Below, piece by piece: positions 1-6,501 of a stretch of 64,000 bases of DNA. The notes beneath the pieces were generated by a model. It was not told where the DNA came from. It saw nothing but the letters and a program-made list of their open reading frames with translations, and searched no databases. This DNA comes from a virus: positions 1-64,000 of the IMG/VR virus record IMGVR_UViG_3300005253_000063; one strand, 5' to 3'. Positions within the stretch are counted from its first letter, which is position 1; every line of letters starts with the position of its first letter. The position numbers and the translations under genes were made by a program.

Positions 1-128
1 CAGAACGCGATCGGTTGTGTAGGGTGACCTTGGATCGGCAAGACGAACCAGTGGGGCTCGTCCGGGATCAATTCGGCACAGTATTCGCACCACTCAACGG
101 ATTCTATGCGGGTGCGCGTGCCGCTCAC
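1..128 (-). CDS. Partial small Cys-containing phage protein (runs off left edge)
   Basis: The reading frame starts at a GTG that overlaps the TGA of the upstream gene (GTGA). It continues without a stop to base 1, so the C-terminus is missing. The visible 42 residues begin VSGTRTRIESVEWCEYC and contain a CxxC pair followed by DEPHW, which would suit one half of a small zinc-binding site. The 4-bp overlap places it in the same leftward operon as the genes at higher coordinates. The product is not recognised. Confidence 0.6.
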   Translation of the reverse strand, partial: MSGTRTRIESVEWCEYCAELIPDEPHWFVLPIQGHPTQPIAF

Positions 129-391
129 GCTACAAGTCTCCTCACCGCGTCCTGCGCGAGCAGTCTGCGCCGCGCCTCTTCGTCAGTGTTGGGTCTGAGG
201 ATGCGCGCCGTCCGTGAGGTTATGCCGGTCGAGTCGATCGACACGTGCTTCGCCGCGAGGTATCCGTCCTTGTGGAGGGTCCAGAACACCTCTTCAACGT
301 CGGTGTGTCTGAGCGCTTCGCAGCCGTCCTTCCACCCTGCGATCTCTTCGAGGAAGCACGCGCCGCAGCAGGTTACGGTCCACTCGGTCAT
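125..391 (-). CDS. Hypothetical protein with CC motif and C-terminal DAR-like repeat
   Basis: This is an 88-aa product. The start MTEWTVTCCGACF is chosen because its ATG overlaps the upstream TGA as ATGA, the pattern used throughout this operon. The N-terminus has a CCxxC cluster. The C-terminus reads DEEARRRLLAQDAVRRLVA, two tandem versions of a DAR-x-RL peptide that ends many small proteins in this window. No family is recognised. Confidence 0.7.
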   Translation of the reverse strand: MTEWTVTCCGACFLEEIAGWKDGCEALRHTDVEEVFWTLHKDGYLAAKHVSIDSTGITSRTARILRPNTDEEARRRLLAQDAVRRLVA

Positions 392-621
392 ACCGGGCCC
401 CACTCGTAGTCGGGGTGTCCGCCGTCGTCGCGGCTCCAGTCGGGCGCGACGGTGATGACATTCTGCGGTTCCAGCTCACGGTGCCAGGCGCAAGAGAAGT
501 ATGGCTCCTTAAACCGGCCGCCATGATAATACGAGACGCCAGACCCGCATCGGTGGTGTCCGCACCAGAACCTCGCGCCGAGTCGCGCCGCCGCTTCGAG
601 CGCTTGCGCTGCTTCGGTCAC
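388..621 (-). CDS. Hypothetical Cys/His-rich small protein
   Basis: This is a 77-aa product with a GTG start overlapping the upstream stop as GTGA. It carries CGHHRCGSG and, about 17 residues on, CAWHRE, so Cys and His residues are grouped as in a small metal-binding fold. The C-terminus is acidic and aromatic (DYEWGPV). It is tightly packed between neighbours, so translation is probably coupled. The function is unknown. Confidence 0.65.
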   Translation of the reverse strand: MTEAAQALEAAARLGARFWCGHHRCGSGVSYYHGGRFKEPYFSCAWHRELEPQNVITVAPDWSRDDGGHPDYEWGPV

Positions 622-974
622 GACGCGATGTCCACGATCTCTCCGCGCAGCGCGCCGAGCATCTGCCGCTTCTCCTTTTCGATCTTGCCGAGGTCGATGT
701 CGAAGTATTCGGCCAACAGCTTCTCGACGCCGCGGTGGTCCGGGTAGTAGCCCTCTTCGCGCAGCTCAACGTTCGCGTCACACTCGGGACATTCTTCGCG
801 ACGTAGGCTCACGCGGCTGGGATCGATCTCCCCGCAGTCGAGACAGATGTACACCTCGGACAGGTAGTGGCAACGACTGAGGCCCTGTGCCGACAGCCAG
901 CTGAGAAACTCACCGATCGCTTGGCTGTGGGCCTTGACCGTTTCCAGCTTGTCGTGCTCGGGATAGTTGCTCAT
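618..974 (-). CDS. Small zinc-ribbon protein
   Basis: This is a 118-aa product starting MSNYPEHDKLETV. The ATG overlaps the previous TGA as ATGA, which is preferred over a longer in-frame start at 1007. A zinc ribbon is visible as CLDC and, about 16 residues on, CPEC (residues ~52-75). A helical, charged C-terminal half ends near EKEKRQMLGALRGEIVDIAS. Such ribbons commonly bind nucleic acid or protein partners, but the target is unknown. Confidence 0.7.
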   Translation of the reverse strand: MSNYPEHDKLETVKAHSQAIGEFLSWLSAQGLSRCHYLSEVYICLDCGEIDPSRVSLRREECPECDANVELREEGYYPDHRGVEKLLAEYFDIDLGKIEKEKRQMLGALRGEIVDIAS

Positions 975-1150
975 GCTCTCACACTCATCAGTCGATGGAG
1001 GGTGCACTCGTCATTGATGCAGTAGACGCGCATCGCGCCAGTCCAGATGTAGTCGACGTACAACAACCTGCCGCACCCGTGGCAGTTGGGTTCTTCTCCG
1101 AGGCGGACGCGCGTCTCTAACTCCTCGACAGGTACGCAGTGCGGCTTCAC
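971..1150 (-). CDS. Small zinc-ribbon protein, ETRVxLGE family (copy 1)
   Basis: This is a 59-aa product with a GTG start overlapping the upstream stop (GTGA). It begins VKPHCVPVEELETRVRLGEE, followed by CHGCGRLL and a later C-x4-C (CINDEC). The layout ETRVxLGE, CxxCGxLL, about 20 residues, then C-N-x-x-C recurs in the genes at 5500-5703 and 5957-6124. These are therefore paralogues within one operon. The role is unknown, and a structural or nucleic-acid-binding zinc ribbon is the simplest reading. Confidence 0.7.
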   Translation of the reverse strand: MKPHCVPVEELETRVRLGEEPNCHGCGRLLYVDYIWTGAMRVYCINDECTLHRLMSVRA

Positions 1151-1383
1151 TCGTGCTCCAGCCGGCGTCGCGCGTTCTCGCACAGGAGGAACTTACGCAC
1201 CTCCTCGATCGGACACGTCAGTTGATATTTGTACTGATGTCTCCCGTTGCCCTGTTCCAGTGAGTCGAGGATGTAGCGTCGGTAGGGTTTGTTGTCGGTG
1301 AGGTAGTCCGCGACGGTATCGAATGGCAAGCCGGTGCCCTTCCGCACGCCATTGATTAGAGAGTTCCAGGTCCAAAACTTCAT
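1147..1383 (-). CDS. Hypothetical protein ending in NARRRL
   Basis: This is a 78-aa product. The start MKFWTWNSLINGV is chosen because its ATG overlaps the upstream TGA (ATGA). It is rich in aromatic and polar residues. A central CPIEEVRKFLLC segment precedes the C-terminal ENARRRLEHE, a member of the recurrent DAR-x-RL peptide group. No known family is recognised. Confidence 0.65.
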   Translation of the reverse strand: MKFWTWNSLINGVRKGTGLPFDTVADYLTDNKPYRRYILDSLEQGNGRHQYKYQLTCPIEEVRKFLLCENARRRLEHE

Positions 1384-1835
1384 CCGACCCGTTCCCCTAG
1401 CCTGCGTCGCGCGTCGGCGGCGGTCGTGCACTGCAAGCACAGGAGCCTCTTGAACCGCCAGTGGTACTTGCCGTGGTCCGCCGCGTCGGTTTCGCAATCG
1501 GCGCACCACGGTTCCGCGCCGGACGGTGTGACTTCGAGGTCTTCGTCGATGAGCAGCTCGAACCCGGCTAGGTCCTGGGACTTGAACTGGCTCTGGTTCA
1601 GGCAGCAGATCAGTAGGTCTTTAGATGGTCGCCCTGTGAACTCGAACGATGCGACGTCGAAACGTATAGGGAACTCGCTGTCGCGCAGGCCCACGTCGGC
1701 GCGCGTGAGCTTGATCGTCTCGCGCAGGACGCAGACGAGATGTTCCCGCGTTGTAGCGTAGAAGCAGATTGGTCCGAAGTGGCCATACGCTTCGAGGATC
1801 GATTCCTGCCCCGTCCGCCCTTGCCAGCCGATCAT
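1380..1835 (-). CDS. Hypothetical protein with zinc-ribbon tail and DARRRL motif
   Basis: This is a 151-aa product, ATG start overlapping the upstream stop (ATGA). Residues 1-100 form an unrecognised domain with alternating hydrophobic stretches (FGPICFYATTREHLVCVL). The last 45 residues hold WCADC and, about 20 residues on, CLQC, a zinc ribbon. The extreme C-terminus is AADARRRLGERVG, one of the clearest copies of the recurring DAR-x-RL peptide. Confidence 0.7.
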   Translation of the reverse strand: MIGWQGRTGQESILEAYGHFGPICFYATTREHLVCVLRETIKLTRADVGLRDSEFPIRFDVASFEFTGRPSKDLLICCLNQSQFKSQDLAGFELLIDEDLEVTPSGAEPWCADCETDAADHGKYHWRFKRLLCLQCTTAADARRRLGERVG

Positions 1836-2185
1836 TCTTCGTCCTTGGCGCTGAGCCGGCTACGACCGTCGCACACGAGCGCGTCGAGCGCTGCGTGGCA
1901 CACGGACCTGCGACACTCGTTGAGCGGTCCGTCGTGGTACGCGCGGTGCACTGTCTGCCGCATCCAGTCAATCAGGTCCAGGAGGTCGAGGTCTTTCTTC
2001 TCGAAGTATGAGGCCGTCGCCGCGTCTGCTTCGAGCGCGGTCAGACAAGCGTGTAGGCGGGTACATGCGTGTGTGTTCCCGAGCAGCGCACCACTAGTCA
2101 CGCCGCGGATCTTCACCAGCTGCGAGAGCGCAAGCCGTGCGAGGTGCAGGCGCGTCGTCTCGATCGCGGGTTCGTCGTTCGCCAA
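1832..2185 (-). CDS. Hypothetical helical protein, TTG start with strong SD
   Basis: This is a 117-aa product. A TTG start is chosen because it sits 6-7 bases after AGGAGG inside a 29-bp leader almost identical to the one before the gene at 7367-7666. Longer in-frame starts would read through that leader. The protein is mostly helical (IETTRLHLARLALSQL) and ends CDGRSRLSAKDEE, a weak relative of the DAR-x-RL ending. The function is unknown. Confidence 0.65.
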   Translation of the reverse strand: MANDEPAIETTRLHLARLALSQLVKIRGVTSGALLGNTHACTRLHACLTALEADAATASYFEKKDLDLLDLIDWMRQTVHRAYHDGPLNECRRSVCHAALDALVCDGRSRLSAKDEE

Positions 2186-2214
2186 GGTCAGCCTCCTACC
2201 TATTGACTTGATCG
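2186..2214 (-). promoter_or_regulatory. Conserved 29-bp leader with SD (copy 1)
   Basis: On the minus strand the bases just before the TTG start read CGATCAAGTCAATAGG, then a variable base, then AGGAGGCTGACC. The same sequence with two changes lies at 7667-7695 before another gene. The AGGAGG is the ribosome binding site. The conserved CGATCAAGTCAATAGG upstream of it is more than an SD requires and may be an operator, a processing site or part of a promoter. Confidence 0.55.
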
Positions 2215-2472
2215 CGCATCGTCGCTTTCGATAGCTCGTGCGAGGCAGAGCATGCAGACCTCCGTTGGCGCGTGCGATCGACCGTCGTACCACGTACCGC
2301 AGAGCGACATCTTCTCTTTGTCTGGAGTGCCCCCATAGATACGTTTGAAGAGTTCGCGCTTCGCAGCAGCCGCGTCTGTGAAGTAGTGGGTCCGACCAGT
2401 GTGCGACGCGATCCAGTTTGGGTCGCCGAGCACGGCGCGCGCGAGGACCGCCTGCGCTCTAGTCGTTGGCAC
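2200..2472 (-). CDS. Hypothetical protein ending in DDARSS
   Basis: This is a 90-aa product with a GTG start (MPTTRAQAVLARAVLGDPNW). The start is not fixed by an overlap because a 20-bp gap separates it from the upstream gene, so a downstream start is possible. The region HTGRTHYFTDAAAAKREL is basic and helical. A CxxC (CMLC) lies near the end, followed by AIESDDARSSQ, a truncated form of the DAR-x-RL peptide. No family is recognised. Confidence 0.6.
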   Translation of the reverse strand: MPTTRAQAVLARAVLGDPNWIASHTGRTHYFTDAAAAKRELFKRIYGGTPDKEKMSLCGTWYDGRSHAPTEVCMLCLARAIESDDARSSQ

Positions 2473-2492
2473 GCAACCTCTTGGCCACGTCG

Positions 2493-2726
2493 TCAGTTAC
2501 CGAGTCGCGTCCTTGCATCCCACGCTTGGATGATGGGTGCGAACTCTTCGATCGGGATCTTCAGCCGCCAGAGCTTCATTGGTGTTTCAGGTAAGCGGTC
2601 GTCGACGTACGTGCGTCTGTTCTCGCGCCACACGAAGAACGCGTCGAGGTGCCCGTACACCACGCCGGTCTTTTCCTCGACGTAGTAGAGGAAGTTGTGC
2701 CACGAGTTGAAGGTGGGTTCGCTCAC
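2493..2726 (-). CDS. Hypothetical protein ending in DARTRL
   Basis: This is a 77-aa product with a GTG start overlapping the upstream TGA (GTGA). It is rich in Trp, Tyr and Phe (FNSWHNFLYYVEEKTG, HLDAFFVW), which suggests a compact fold. The C-terminus is QAWDARTRLGN, a good match to the DAR-x-RL ending of its neighbours. The function is unknown. Confidence 0.65.
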   Translation of the reverse strand: MSEPTFNSWHNFLYYVEEKTGVVYGHLDAFFVWRENRRTYVDDRLPETPMKLWRLKIPIEEFAPIIQAWDARTRLGN

Positions 2727-3001
2727 GTGTCCAATCGCCTTCGCGCGTCAGACGCCTTCAGGTGGTCGACGAGCTTGTCCCAATCGATGTTTGCGAACAT
2801 GTAGTCGTCAACGTCCTCGCGGGTTGGAGCGGGCAGCACGTGATGCTCGACCAGGATGTCGATCCACTCGTGGTCGGTCTTCGTCCACGAACGCGCGCCG
2901 AGGTCCATCTCCAAGAGTACGGTCTGGAGGCAGGGCAGACAAATCAGAGTTGGGGCGCACCCTGCGACTCGGTCGATGGTATTACGGATCTCGGGCCTCA
3001 C
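2723..3001 (-). CDS. Hypothetical protein with CxxC and DARRRL ending
   Basis: This is a 92-aa product, GTG start overlapping the previous stop (GTGA). LICLPCLQTVLL near residue 20 gives a CxxC and resembles the half-site of the small zinc ribbons elsewhere in this operon. The middle is acidic and helical (DYMFANIDWDKLVDHL). The C-terminus is KASDARRRLDT. No known family is recognised. Confidence 0.65.
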   Translation of the reverse strand: MRPEIRNTIDRVAGCAPTLICLPCLQTVLLEMDLGARSWTKTDHEWIDILVEHHVLPAPTREDVDDYMFANIDWDKLVDHLKASDARRRLDT

Positions 3002-3261
3002 GTGGGCAGCTTTCCGATCCGCGCGCACCGGCGGCAGACCTTTTCGACGTTAGCCGTTTTGCGTACGAAGCCGTACATGCCGTTTATTTGATGCACTGGG
3101 GTTCCGCAGATCGCTTTGGTGCGGTGACCGTGATCGAACCAATCCAGACTATGTGAGACGCAGAGCGCGTGAATCGTGCCGTTCCAGTTGAGCCGCCACG
3201 AGCCGCGCACTCCGCCGAGGCGGTAGATCGCTTCAAGCTCTTGCGGTGTGGGGAGGCTCAC
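2998..3261 (-). CDS. Hypothetical Cys/His protein
   Basis: This is an 87-aa product. The GTG start (VSLPTPQELEAIYRLGG) overlaps the stop of the small membrane gene upstream as GTGA, which fixes it better than a far longer in-frame start. Cys and His residues are spread through the protein (HALCVSHSLDW, KAICGTPVHQ, KVCRRCARIG), consistent with a metal-stabilised fold. The function is unknown. Confidence 0.65.
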   Translation of the reverse strand: MSLPTPQELEAIYRLGGVRGSWRLNWNGTIHALCVSHSLDWFDHGHRTKAICGTPVHQINGMYGFVRKTANVEKVCRRCARIGKLPT

Positions 3262-3407
3262 TTCTGGCTCCAGCGTCGGCCGGTCCAGTAGGAGATTGTC
3301 CACACTGCGATGGTCCAGACGAACAAACCCCAATGGCCGCGCGCTGCGAAGGCGCCGAGTACGCCCGCCCACCCGAGGTGGATGGTTGCGAGCACTGCGT
3401 CGATCAC
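3258..3407 (-). CDS. Small two-helix membrane protein
   Basis: This is a 49-aa product missed by length filters. A GTG start overlaps the upstream TGA (GTGA) and its own TGA overlaps the next GTG in the same way, so it completes the chain of 4-bp overlaps. Residues ~1-21 (VIDAVLATIHLGWAGVLGAF) and ~26-42 (HWGLFVWTIAVWTISYW) are hydrophobic and could each span a membrane. A basic GRRWSQK tail follows. The role is unknown. A holin-like or superinfection role is possible, but nothing here shows it. Confidence 0.6.
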   Translation of the reverse strand: MIDAVLATIHLGWAGVLGAFAARGHWGLFVWTIAVWTISYWTGRRWSQK

Positions 3408-3709
3408 GACTTCCGCTTCGCTTTCAACCGCTCATCCGCGTCGGCCGCGAGGATTTCGTCCTTGAACACACTCTCGATCGCATCGACGTAGTTGTTCTTG
3501 AATTCGAAGTCGTAGGAGCTGTGGTCCGTGCCCAGCTTCATCAGCATCGTAACGACGGTCTTCCGTTCTTCGAGGAGGCGATCGAGGGTCGCGATCGTGG
3601 ACTCGTCGCTGCGTCGTACGCTACCGAGCTTCCGGCTGACCGTTCGCGCGAGCTGCGCGGCTGCCGTGATCTGCTCCAGGACATCGATCGCGTCGGTCTG
3701 CTTCGCCAT
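3404..3709 (-). CDS. Hypothetical helical protein ending in DADERL
   Basis: This is a 101-aa product starting MAKQTDAIDVLEQ. The ATG shares one base with the upstream TGA (TGATG). The sequence is almost all helix-forming and charged (ATLDRLLEERKTVVTMLMKL), so a coiled coil or helical bundle is likely. The end AADADERLKAKRKS is a variant of the recurring DAR-x-RL peptide with a basic tail. Confidence 0.65.
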   Translation of the reverse strand: MAKQTDAIDVLEQITAAAQLARTVSRKLGSVRRSDESTIATLDRLLEERKTVVTMLMKLGTDHSSYDFEFKNNYVDAIESVFKDEILAADADERLKAKRKS

Positions 3710-4125
3710 CAGCTGTCCTTGTTCTGGAGCCGCTCGCGGGCATCCTGCGCACGATAGTCTTCTTCGTTCGGCACGGAGTAGGTCATTGGTTTCACAAACT
3801 CGTCTGGCTTCACGCAGCGAGAGCCGCCGTACTCGGAGTCGAAGCCGCCCGTTACGATCACGTGGCGGATTTCGAGTAGGACACTTCGTTGGCGCCAGAC
3901 CACCGCGATACGCCCGGCCTTGGTTTGGAAGCACTGTCCTGCAGGAAGCTCGCCGACCGGAACCCACTCGCACTGACAAACGAGCTTCTCTGGTTCGGGT
4001 CCAAGTCGGTTGACACAGTTCTCGATGCCGCAACCACACTTCCCGCAGCCAGGGCACGGACAACCGTAGGGTTCCCAGCGACCTGTGACGCGCCGGTTGT
4101 CAGACAACAACGTTGGTCTTTCCAT
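3709..4125 (-). CDS. Cys-rich protein ending in DARERL
   Basis: This is a 138-aa product whose ATG (MERPTLLSDNRRV) shares a base with the upstream TGA (TGATG). Residues ~20-45 hold a dense cysteine cluster (CPCPGCGKCGCG, then ENC), probably a zinc or iron-sulphur site. A beta-rich middle (RIAVVWRQRSVLLEIRHVIV) follows. The C-terminus is RAQDARERLQNKDS, a strong copy of the DAR-x-RL peptide. The function is unknown. Confidence 0.65.
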   Translation of the reverse strand: MERPTLLSDNRRVTGRWEPYGCPCPGCGKCGCGIENCVNRLGPEPEKLVCQCEWVPVGELPAGQCFQTKAGRIAVVWRQRSVLLEIRHVIVTGGFDSEYGGSRCVKPDEFVKPMTYSVPNEEDYRAQDARERLQNKDS

Positions 4126-4574
4126 CAACTGCTCCGCGTACGCCGCAGGTCGTCGAGGATCTCTTGCGTGACCTCGGCGATGTCTGGTTGACCGTCCTGC
4201 CACTCGTTGTAGGCAAGGCGCATCGCCGCGCCCTCCTTGCCAAGGGGACCCAGTTCGGGGTGGTCCTTCATCTTGTACTCTCCCTCGGCGTTCCAGTACA
4301 ACTCGACGAACTCGCGCTTGGACTCCAGCATCCGCTCCTTGGTGAGGTCGACGAACATCCGTGAGCCGATGGCGGGGATGTAGCTTGGCGCGCAGCGGTC
4401 GCCCTGCCAGTCGACGTGCGACAATTCGTGTTTACCGTCGACGCTATGAAGGATGAACGGTGTCACGCCGTCGCGACTGTTCCACAGCGTCTCGACGACG
4501 CTGCCGTCCTTCGTTGCATACTTCATCAGGGCGAACGCCTCGCCGTGCAGGTACTTACCCTTATGCAACTTCAT
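4125..4574 (-). CDS. Hypothetical phage protein
   Basis: This is a 149-aa product with ATG start MKLHKGKYLHGEAFALMKYA. It overlaps the end of the upstream gene by 14 bp. It looks like a globular alpha/beta protein (VETLWNSRDGVTPFILHSVD) with an acidic, helical C-terminus (IAEVTQEILDDLRR). It resembles hypothetical proteins found beside such genes in other large phages, but I cannot name a family. Confidence 0.65.
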   Translation of the reverse strand: MKLHKGKYLHGEAFALMKYATKDGSVVETLWNSRDGVTPFILHSVDGKHELSHVDWQGDRCAPSYIPAIGSRMFVDLTKERMLESKREFVELYWNAEGEYKMKDHPELGPLGKEGAAMRLAYNEWQDGQPDIAEVTQEILDDLRRTRSS

Positions 4575-4899
4575 CGGGGTCGTCGATCCCTTCCTTGCTG
4601 CTGTCGAACGTTGAGAAGTTGCCGGGCGCGCGGAACCGCGTTACGTGGCAACCGATGCACAGGTCGCCGATCCCTGGTACGTCTTGGTAGTACGCCGCGC
4701 CGACCTGGTTCCCGCAGTCGGCACACGGTTGCGTGGTCACTGGGATGTAAGTCCGTTCGAACAGGTCGGGCTTGCATGGGAAGCGTTCGCCTTCGGCGGT
4801 CGTGATAACCCAGTCGCCGGGGCAGACGATGCGCCCTGCCTCGCCGACGTCGAGCCAACCGTGCACGTGCATCGTCTGCTCGCACCACGCGCAGCTCAA
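4561..4899 (-). CDS. Protein with paired CxxC zinc-binding motifs
   Basis: This is a 112-aa product with a TTG start overlapping the upstream stop as TTGA. CAWC stands at the N-terminus. CADC and CIGC are separated by about 17 residues in the second half (CADCGNQVGAAYY then GDLCIGCHV), a standard zinc-ribbon layout. The N-terminal half includes VGEAGRIVCPGDWVITTAEG. It sits just downstream of the phosphoesterase gene in the operon. The partner is unknown. Confidence 0.65.
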   Translation of the reverse strand: MSCAWCEQTMHVHGWLDVGEAGRIVCPGDWVITTAEGERFPCKPDLFERTYIPVTTQPCADCGNQVGAAYYQDVPGIGDLCIGCHVTRFRAPGNFSTFDSSKEGIDDPDEVA

Positions 4900-5348
4900 G
4901 GTGGACGCGACGGCTGGGTGGCGGAAGCGTCGAACGACCCGTGGGAATGACCGTGCAGGTGCCAGCTTCCGTGATGGCTACGATTCCAGGTCTCGAAGGC
5001 GTAGTGGCACAGCACGATATGTTGCTCGTCGACCTTCAGGTCGAAGTAGTCCTTGATCCACTCGAAGCGGTCCCAGCTCGGTCCCTTCATCTGCCGGTCG
5101 TGGTTGCCTCGCACGTAGTAGATGCGACCGTGCATTTGGTTCAGCAGCGCGCGTGTTGCGTCCTTGGGTGCGAACGCCAGGTCGCCCAGGTAGTACACCA
5201 GGTCGTTCGGTGCCACAGCGGCGTTCCAGCGCGACATCATCTCCACGTCCATCTCCTCCACTGTCGCGAACGGCCGCTCCGAATAGCGCCGAATCGCGTC
5301 GTGGTTGAAGTGATGGTCACTCGAAAACCAGCGTTGAGGTTTCGGCAT
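4896..5348 (-). CDS. Calcineurin-like metallophosphoesterase
   Basis: This is a 150-aa product whose ATG (MPKPQRWFSSDHHF) shares a base with the upstream TGA. The metallophosphoesterase signature is complete and in order: D-x-H as SSDHHFNHD (residues ~9-17), GD as YLGDLAF, GNHD as VRGNHDRQ, H as VLCHYAF, and GHxH as LHGHSHG. These residues bind two metal ions in the family. At 150 aa it is a minimal single-domain version, as in many phages. The substrate cannot be told; a phosphodiester or phosphomonoester nucleotide is plausible. Confidence 0.9.
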   Translation of the reverse strand: MPKPQRWFSSDHHFNHDAIRRYSERPFATVEEMDVEMMSRWNAAVAPNDLVYYLGDLAFAPKDATRALLNQMHGRIYYVRGNHDRQMKGPSWDRFEWIKDYFDLKVDEQHIVLCHYAFETWNRSHHGSWHLHGHSHGSFDASATQPSRPP

Positions 5349-5503
5349 CAGCTTTCCTTCTTCTCGCCGCGCGGCGGCTCGCCGTCGGCGCCGACGATGA
5401 CGGGCACCGGTCGATGCACCTCGTGGTACCCGACCTGCGCGAGATCCGCCGGGTTGAACTCTTTCCCGCAGACCGCACACTTGATGCCTTCCGGCTTCTT
5501 CAC
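5348..5503 (-). CDS. 51-aa zinc-finger-like protein
   Basis: A GTG start overlaps the upstream stop (GTGA). The product begins VKKPEGIKCAVCGKEFNPAD and has CxxC followed by a His pair about 18 residues later (YHEVHRPVP), a C2H2-like spacing. The tail is charged (GEPPRGEKKES). Its small size and tight overlap fit an accessory operon member of unknown target. Confidence 0.6.
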   Translation of the reverse strand: MKKPEGIKCAVCGKEFNPADLAQVGYHEVHRPVPVIVGADGEPPRGEKKES

Positions 5504-5703
5504 GGGTAGAGTCCTTCGATGGCCCGAAGGCGGGCGTACAGCCGGTTGCGTGCGTAAGTGTAGACCGGGCAGTTGGGGGTGTTGCAGTCGAAGACCTTCA
5601 GACCGTGGTTCGCGATCCAGAGTCGTAGCAGGTGCCCGCACGCGGGACACTCGACGGACTCGCCCAGACACACCCGCGTCTCGATGGTTGGGTCGAGCCT
5701 CAC
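5500..5703 (-). CDS. Small zinc-ribbon protein, ETRVxLGE family (copy 2)
   Basis: This is a 67-aa product, GTG start overlapping the upstream stop (GTGA). It begins VRLDPTIETRVCLGESVECP. CPACGHLLRL and CNTPNC follow, the same layout as the genes at 971-1150 and 5957-6124. The C-terminus YARNRLYARLRAIEG is basic. It is a paralogue of those two genes, and the function is unknown. Confidence 0.7.
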   Translation of the reverse strand: MRLDPTIETRVCLGESVECPACGHLLRLWIANHGLKVFDCNTPNCPVYTYARNRLYARLRAIEGLYP

Positions 5704-5960
5704 GCGGCGAGCCTCCGTTCGGCGTCCGTGGCTACGAGCCGGTCGAGCCATGCGCGCTCTTCGCTCACGTATGCTCTGTACTCATAGCGTCGGAACCCAT
5801 GTTGGCCGCTGTACCTGATGCGCCTCTCGACCTCTTCGGCTTGGACGGCATCGTCGAGCGCGCGGTTCAAGCTGTTGAACGTTGCGTAGCATGGGGGGAT
5901 GTCGGCCTCGCCCAGACACACCCGCAACAGCTCTTCGCCAGTCCGCCACCAGCCGGTCAT
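5700..5960 (-). CDS. Hypothetical protein ending in DAERRL
   Basis: This is an 86-aa product whose ATG (MTGWWRTGEELLRVCLGEAD) overlaps the upstream stop (ATGA). The ELLRVCLGE stretch echoes the ETRVxLGE start of the adjoining zinc-ribbon family, so it may share an N-terminal element with them. The rest is helical and charged. The C-terminus is VATDAERRLAA, one of the DAR-x-RL endings. Confidence 0.65.
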   Translation of the reverse strand: MTGWWRTGEELLRVCLGEADIPPCYATFNSLNRALDDAVQAEEVERRIRYSGQHGFRRYEYRAYVSEERAWLDRLVATDAERRLAA

Positions 5961-6124
5961 CGACTGTGCGCCTTGACGAAGGTCACACACCGGTTCTCGC
6001 AGTCTACGATGTTAGCGAACCGCCCCGTCCACCCGACCTTCCCGACCTTGAGGACGCGACCGCAGCTGCACTTGAGCCTCTCGCCCAAGCGGATCCGCGC
6101 CTCGGTCTCGGGAGTGAGCTTCAC
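5957..6124 (-). CDS. Small zinc-ribbon protein, ETRVxLGE family (copy 3)
   Basis: This is a 55-aa product. The GTG start VKLTPETEARIRLGERLKCS is chosen by homology with the two sister genes. CSCGRVLKV and a later C-x3-C (DCENRC) give the zinc ribbon, shortened by one residue at the first pair. It is the first gene downstream of the tRNA-like element, so its mRNA may begin or be processed there. Confidence 0.65.
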   Translation of the reverse strand: MKLTPETEARIRLGERLKCSCGRVLKVGKVGWTGRFANIVDCENRCVTFVKAHSR

Positions 6125-6141
6125 GCGGAGCGCCCCGTTCG

Positions 6142-6285
6142 TGGAGTGAGCGGGACTCGAACCCGCATCAGGTACCGTCCCTCCGACCAACTACGCAAAA
6201 CCCCTTCTTTCGAGAGGGGACAACGCTTGGTATCGGCTTGGGTACCACGGTCTTTCGACCGGCTTGTCCGTTCGGCCATCACCCC
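6142..6285 (-). tRNA. tRNA-like RNA, 144 nt, no recognisable anticodon arm
   Basis: On the minus strand the ends pair as a 7-bp acceptor stem: GGGGTGA at 6285-6279 with TCACTCC at 6149-6143, with one G-U pair, followed by an unpaired A at 6142. A canonical T-arm, GCGGG-TTCGAGT-CCCGC, precedes the 3' strand. The interior is not tRNA-like in length. It holds a GAAA-capped hairpin CGGTC/GACCG, two copies of the self-complementary GGTACC (6246-6241 and 6176-6171) that could form a helix just before the T-arm as P2 does in tmRNA, and a CCCCT/AGGGG hairpin followed by TTTT. It may be a tRNA with an insertion, a mini tmRNA-like RNA, or a tRNA remnant. The 5' strand overlaps the stop codon of the upstream gene. 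Confidence 0.45.
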
Positions 6286-6497
6286 TTCTTGCCCTCGAAC
6301 TTCGCGACGTGCTCCTGTTCCCGTGCGGCTTCGACGAACGCGGTCCCGCCGGCATTGTGCCCGCGTCGATGCGCGAACGGCACCCACTTCGTCCAGAGCT
6401 GGGTACGCTTGCCTCGCACCTCGCGGCACACGGAGTAGCGAACGCCATCCGGCGTTCGACTGGTCTCGCAGATGACGATGCGTTCGGGGACACTCAT
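6279..6497 (-). CDS. Hypothetical small basic protein
   Basis: This is a 72-aa product starting MSVPERIVICETSRTPDGVR. It reads as a small beta-rich, basic protein (YSVCREVRGKRTQLWTKWV) with a helical end (AFVEAAREQEHVAKFEGKKG). Its TGA lies within the GGGGTGA that begins the tRNA-like element, so gene and RNA overlap by seven bases. No family is recognised. Confidence 0.6.
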   Translation of the reverse strand: MSVPERIVICETSRTPDGVRYSVCREVRGKRTQLWTKWVPFAHRRGHNAGGTAFVEAAREQEHVAKFEGKKG

Positions 6498-6501
6498 CAG
6501 C

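Noticed and set aside
4941-6149. 402-codon plus-strand frame across the phosphoesterase region
   Set aside because: It runs antisense to several overlapping genes with clear motifs and mutual ATGA/GTGA joins.
6142-6166. attP core (tRNA 3' end)
   Set aside because: The T-arm and acceptor 3' half could mimic an integration site, but the matching 5' acceptor strand is also present and no integrase is in the window.
6196-6222. Rho-independent terminator on the minus strand (CCCCT...AGGGG then TTTT)
   Set aside because: The stem is only five bp with a nine-base loop and lies inside the tRNA-like fold. It is kept as part of that RNA rather than called a terminator.
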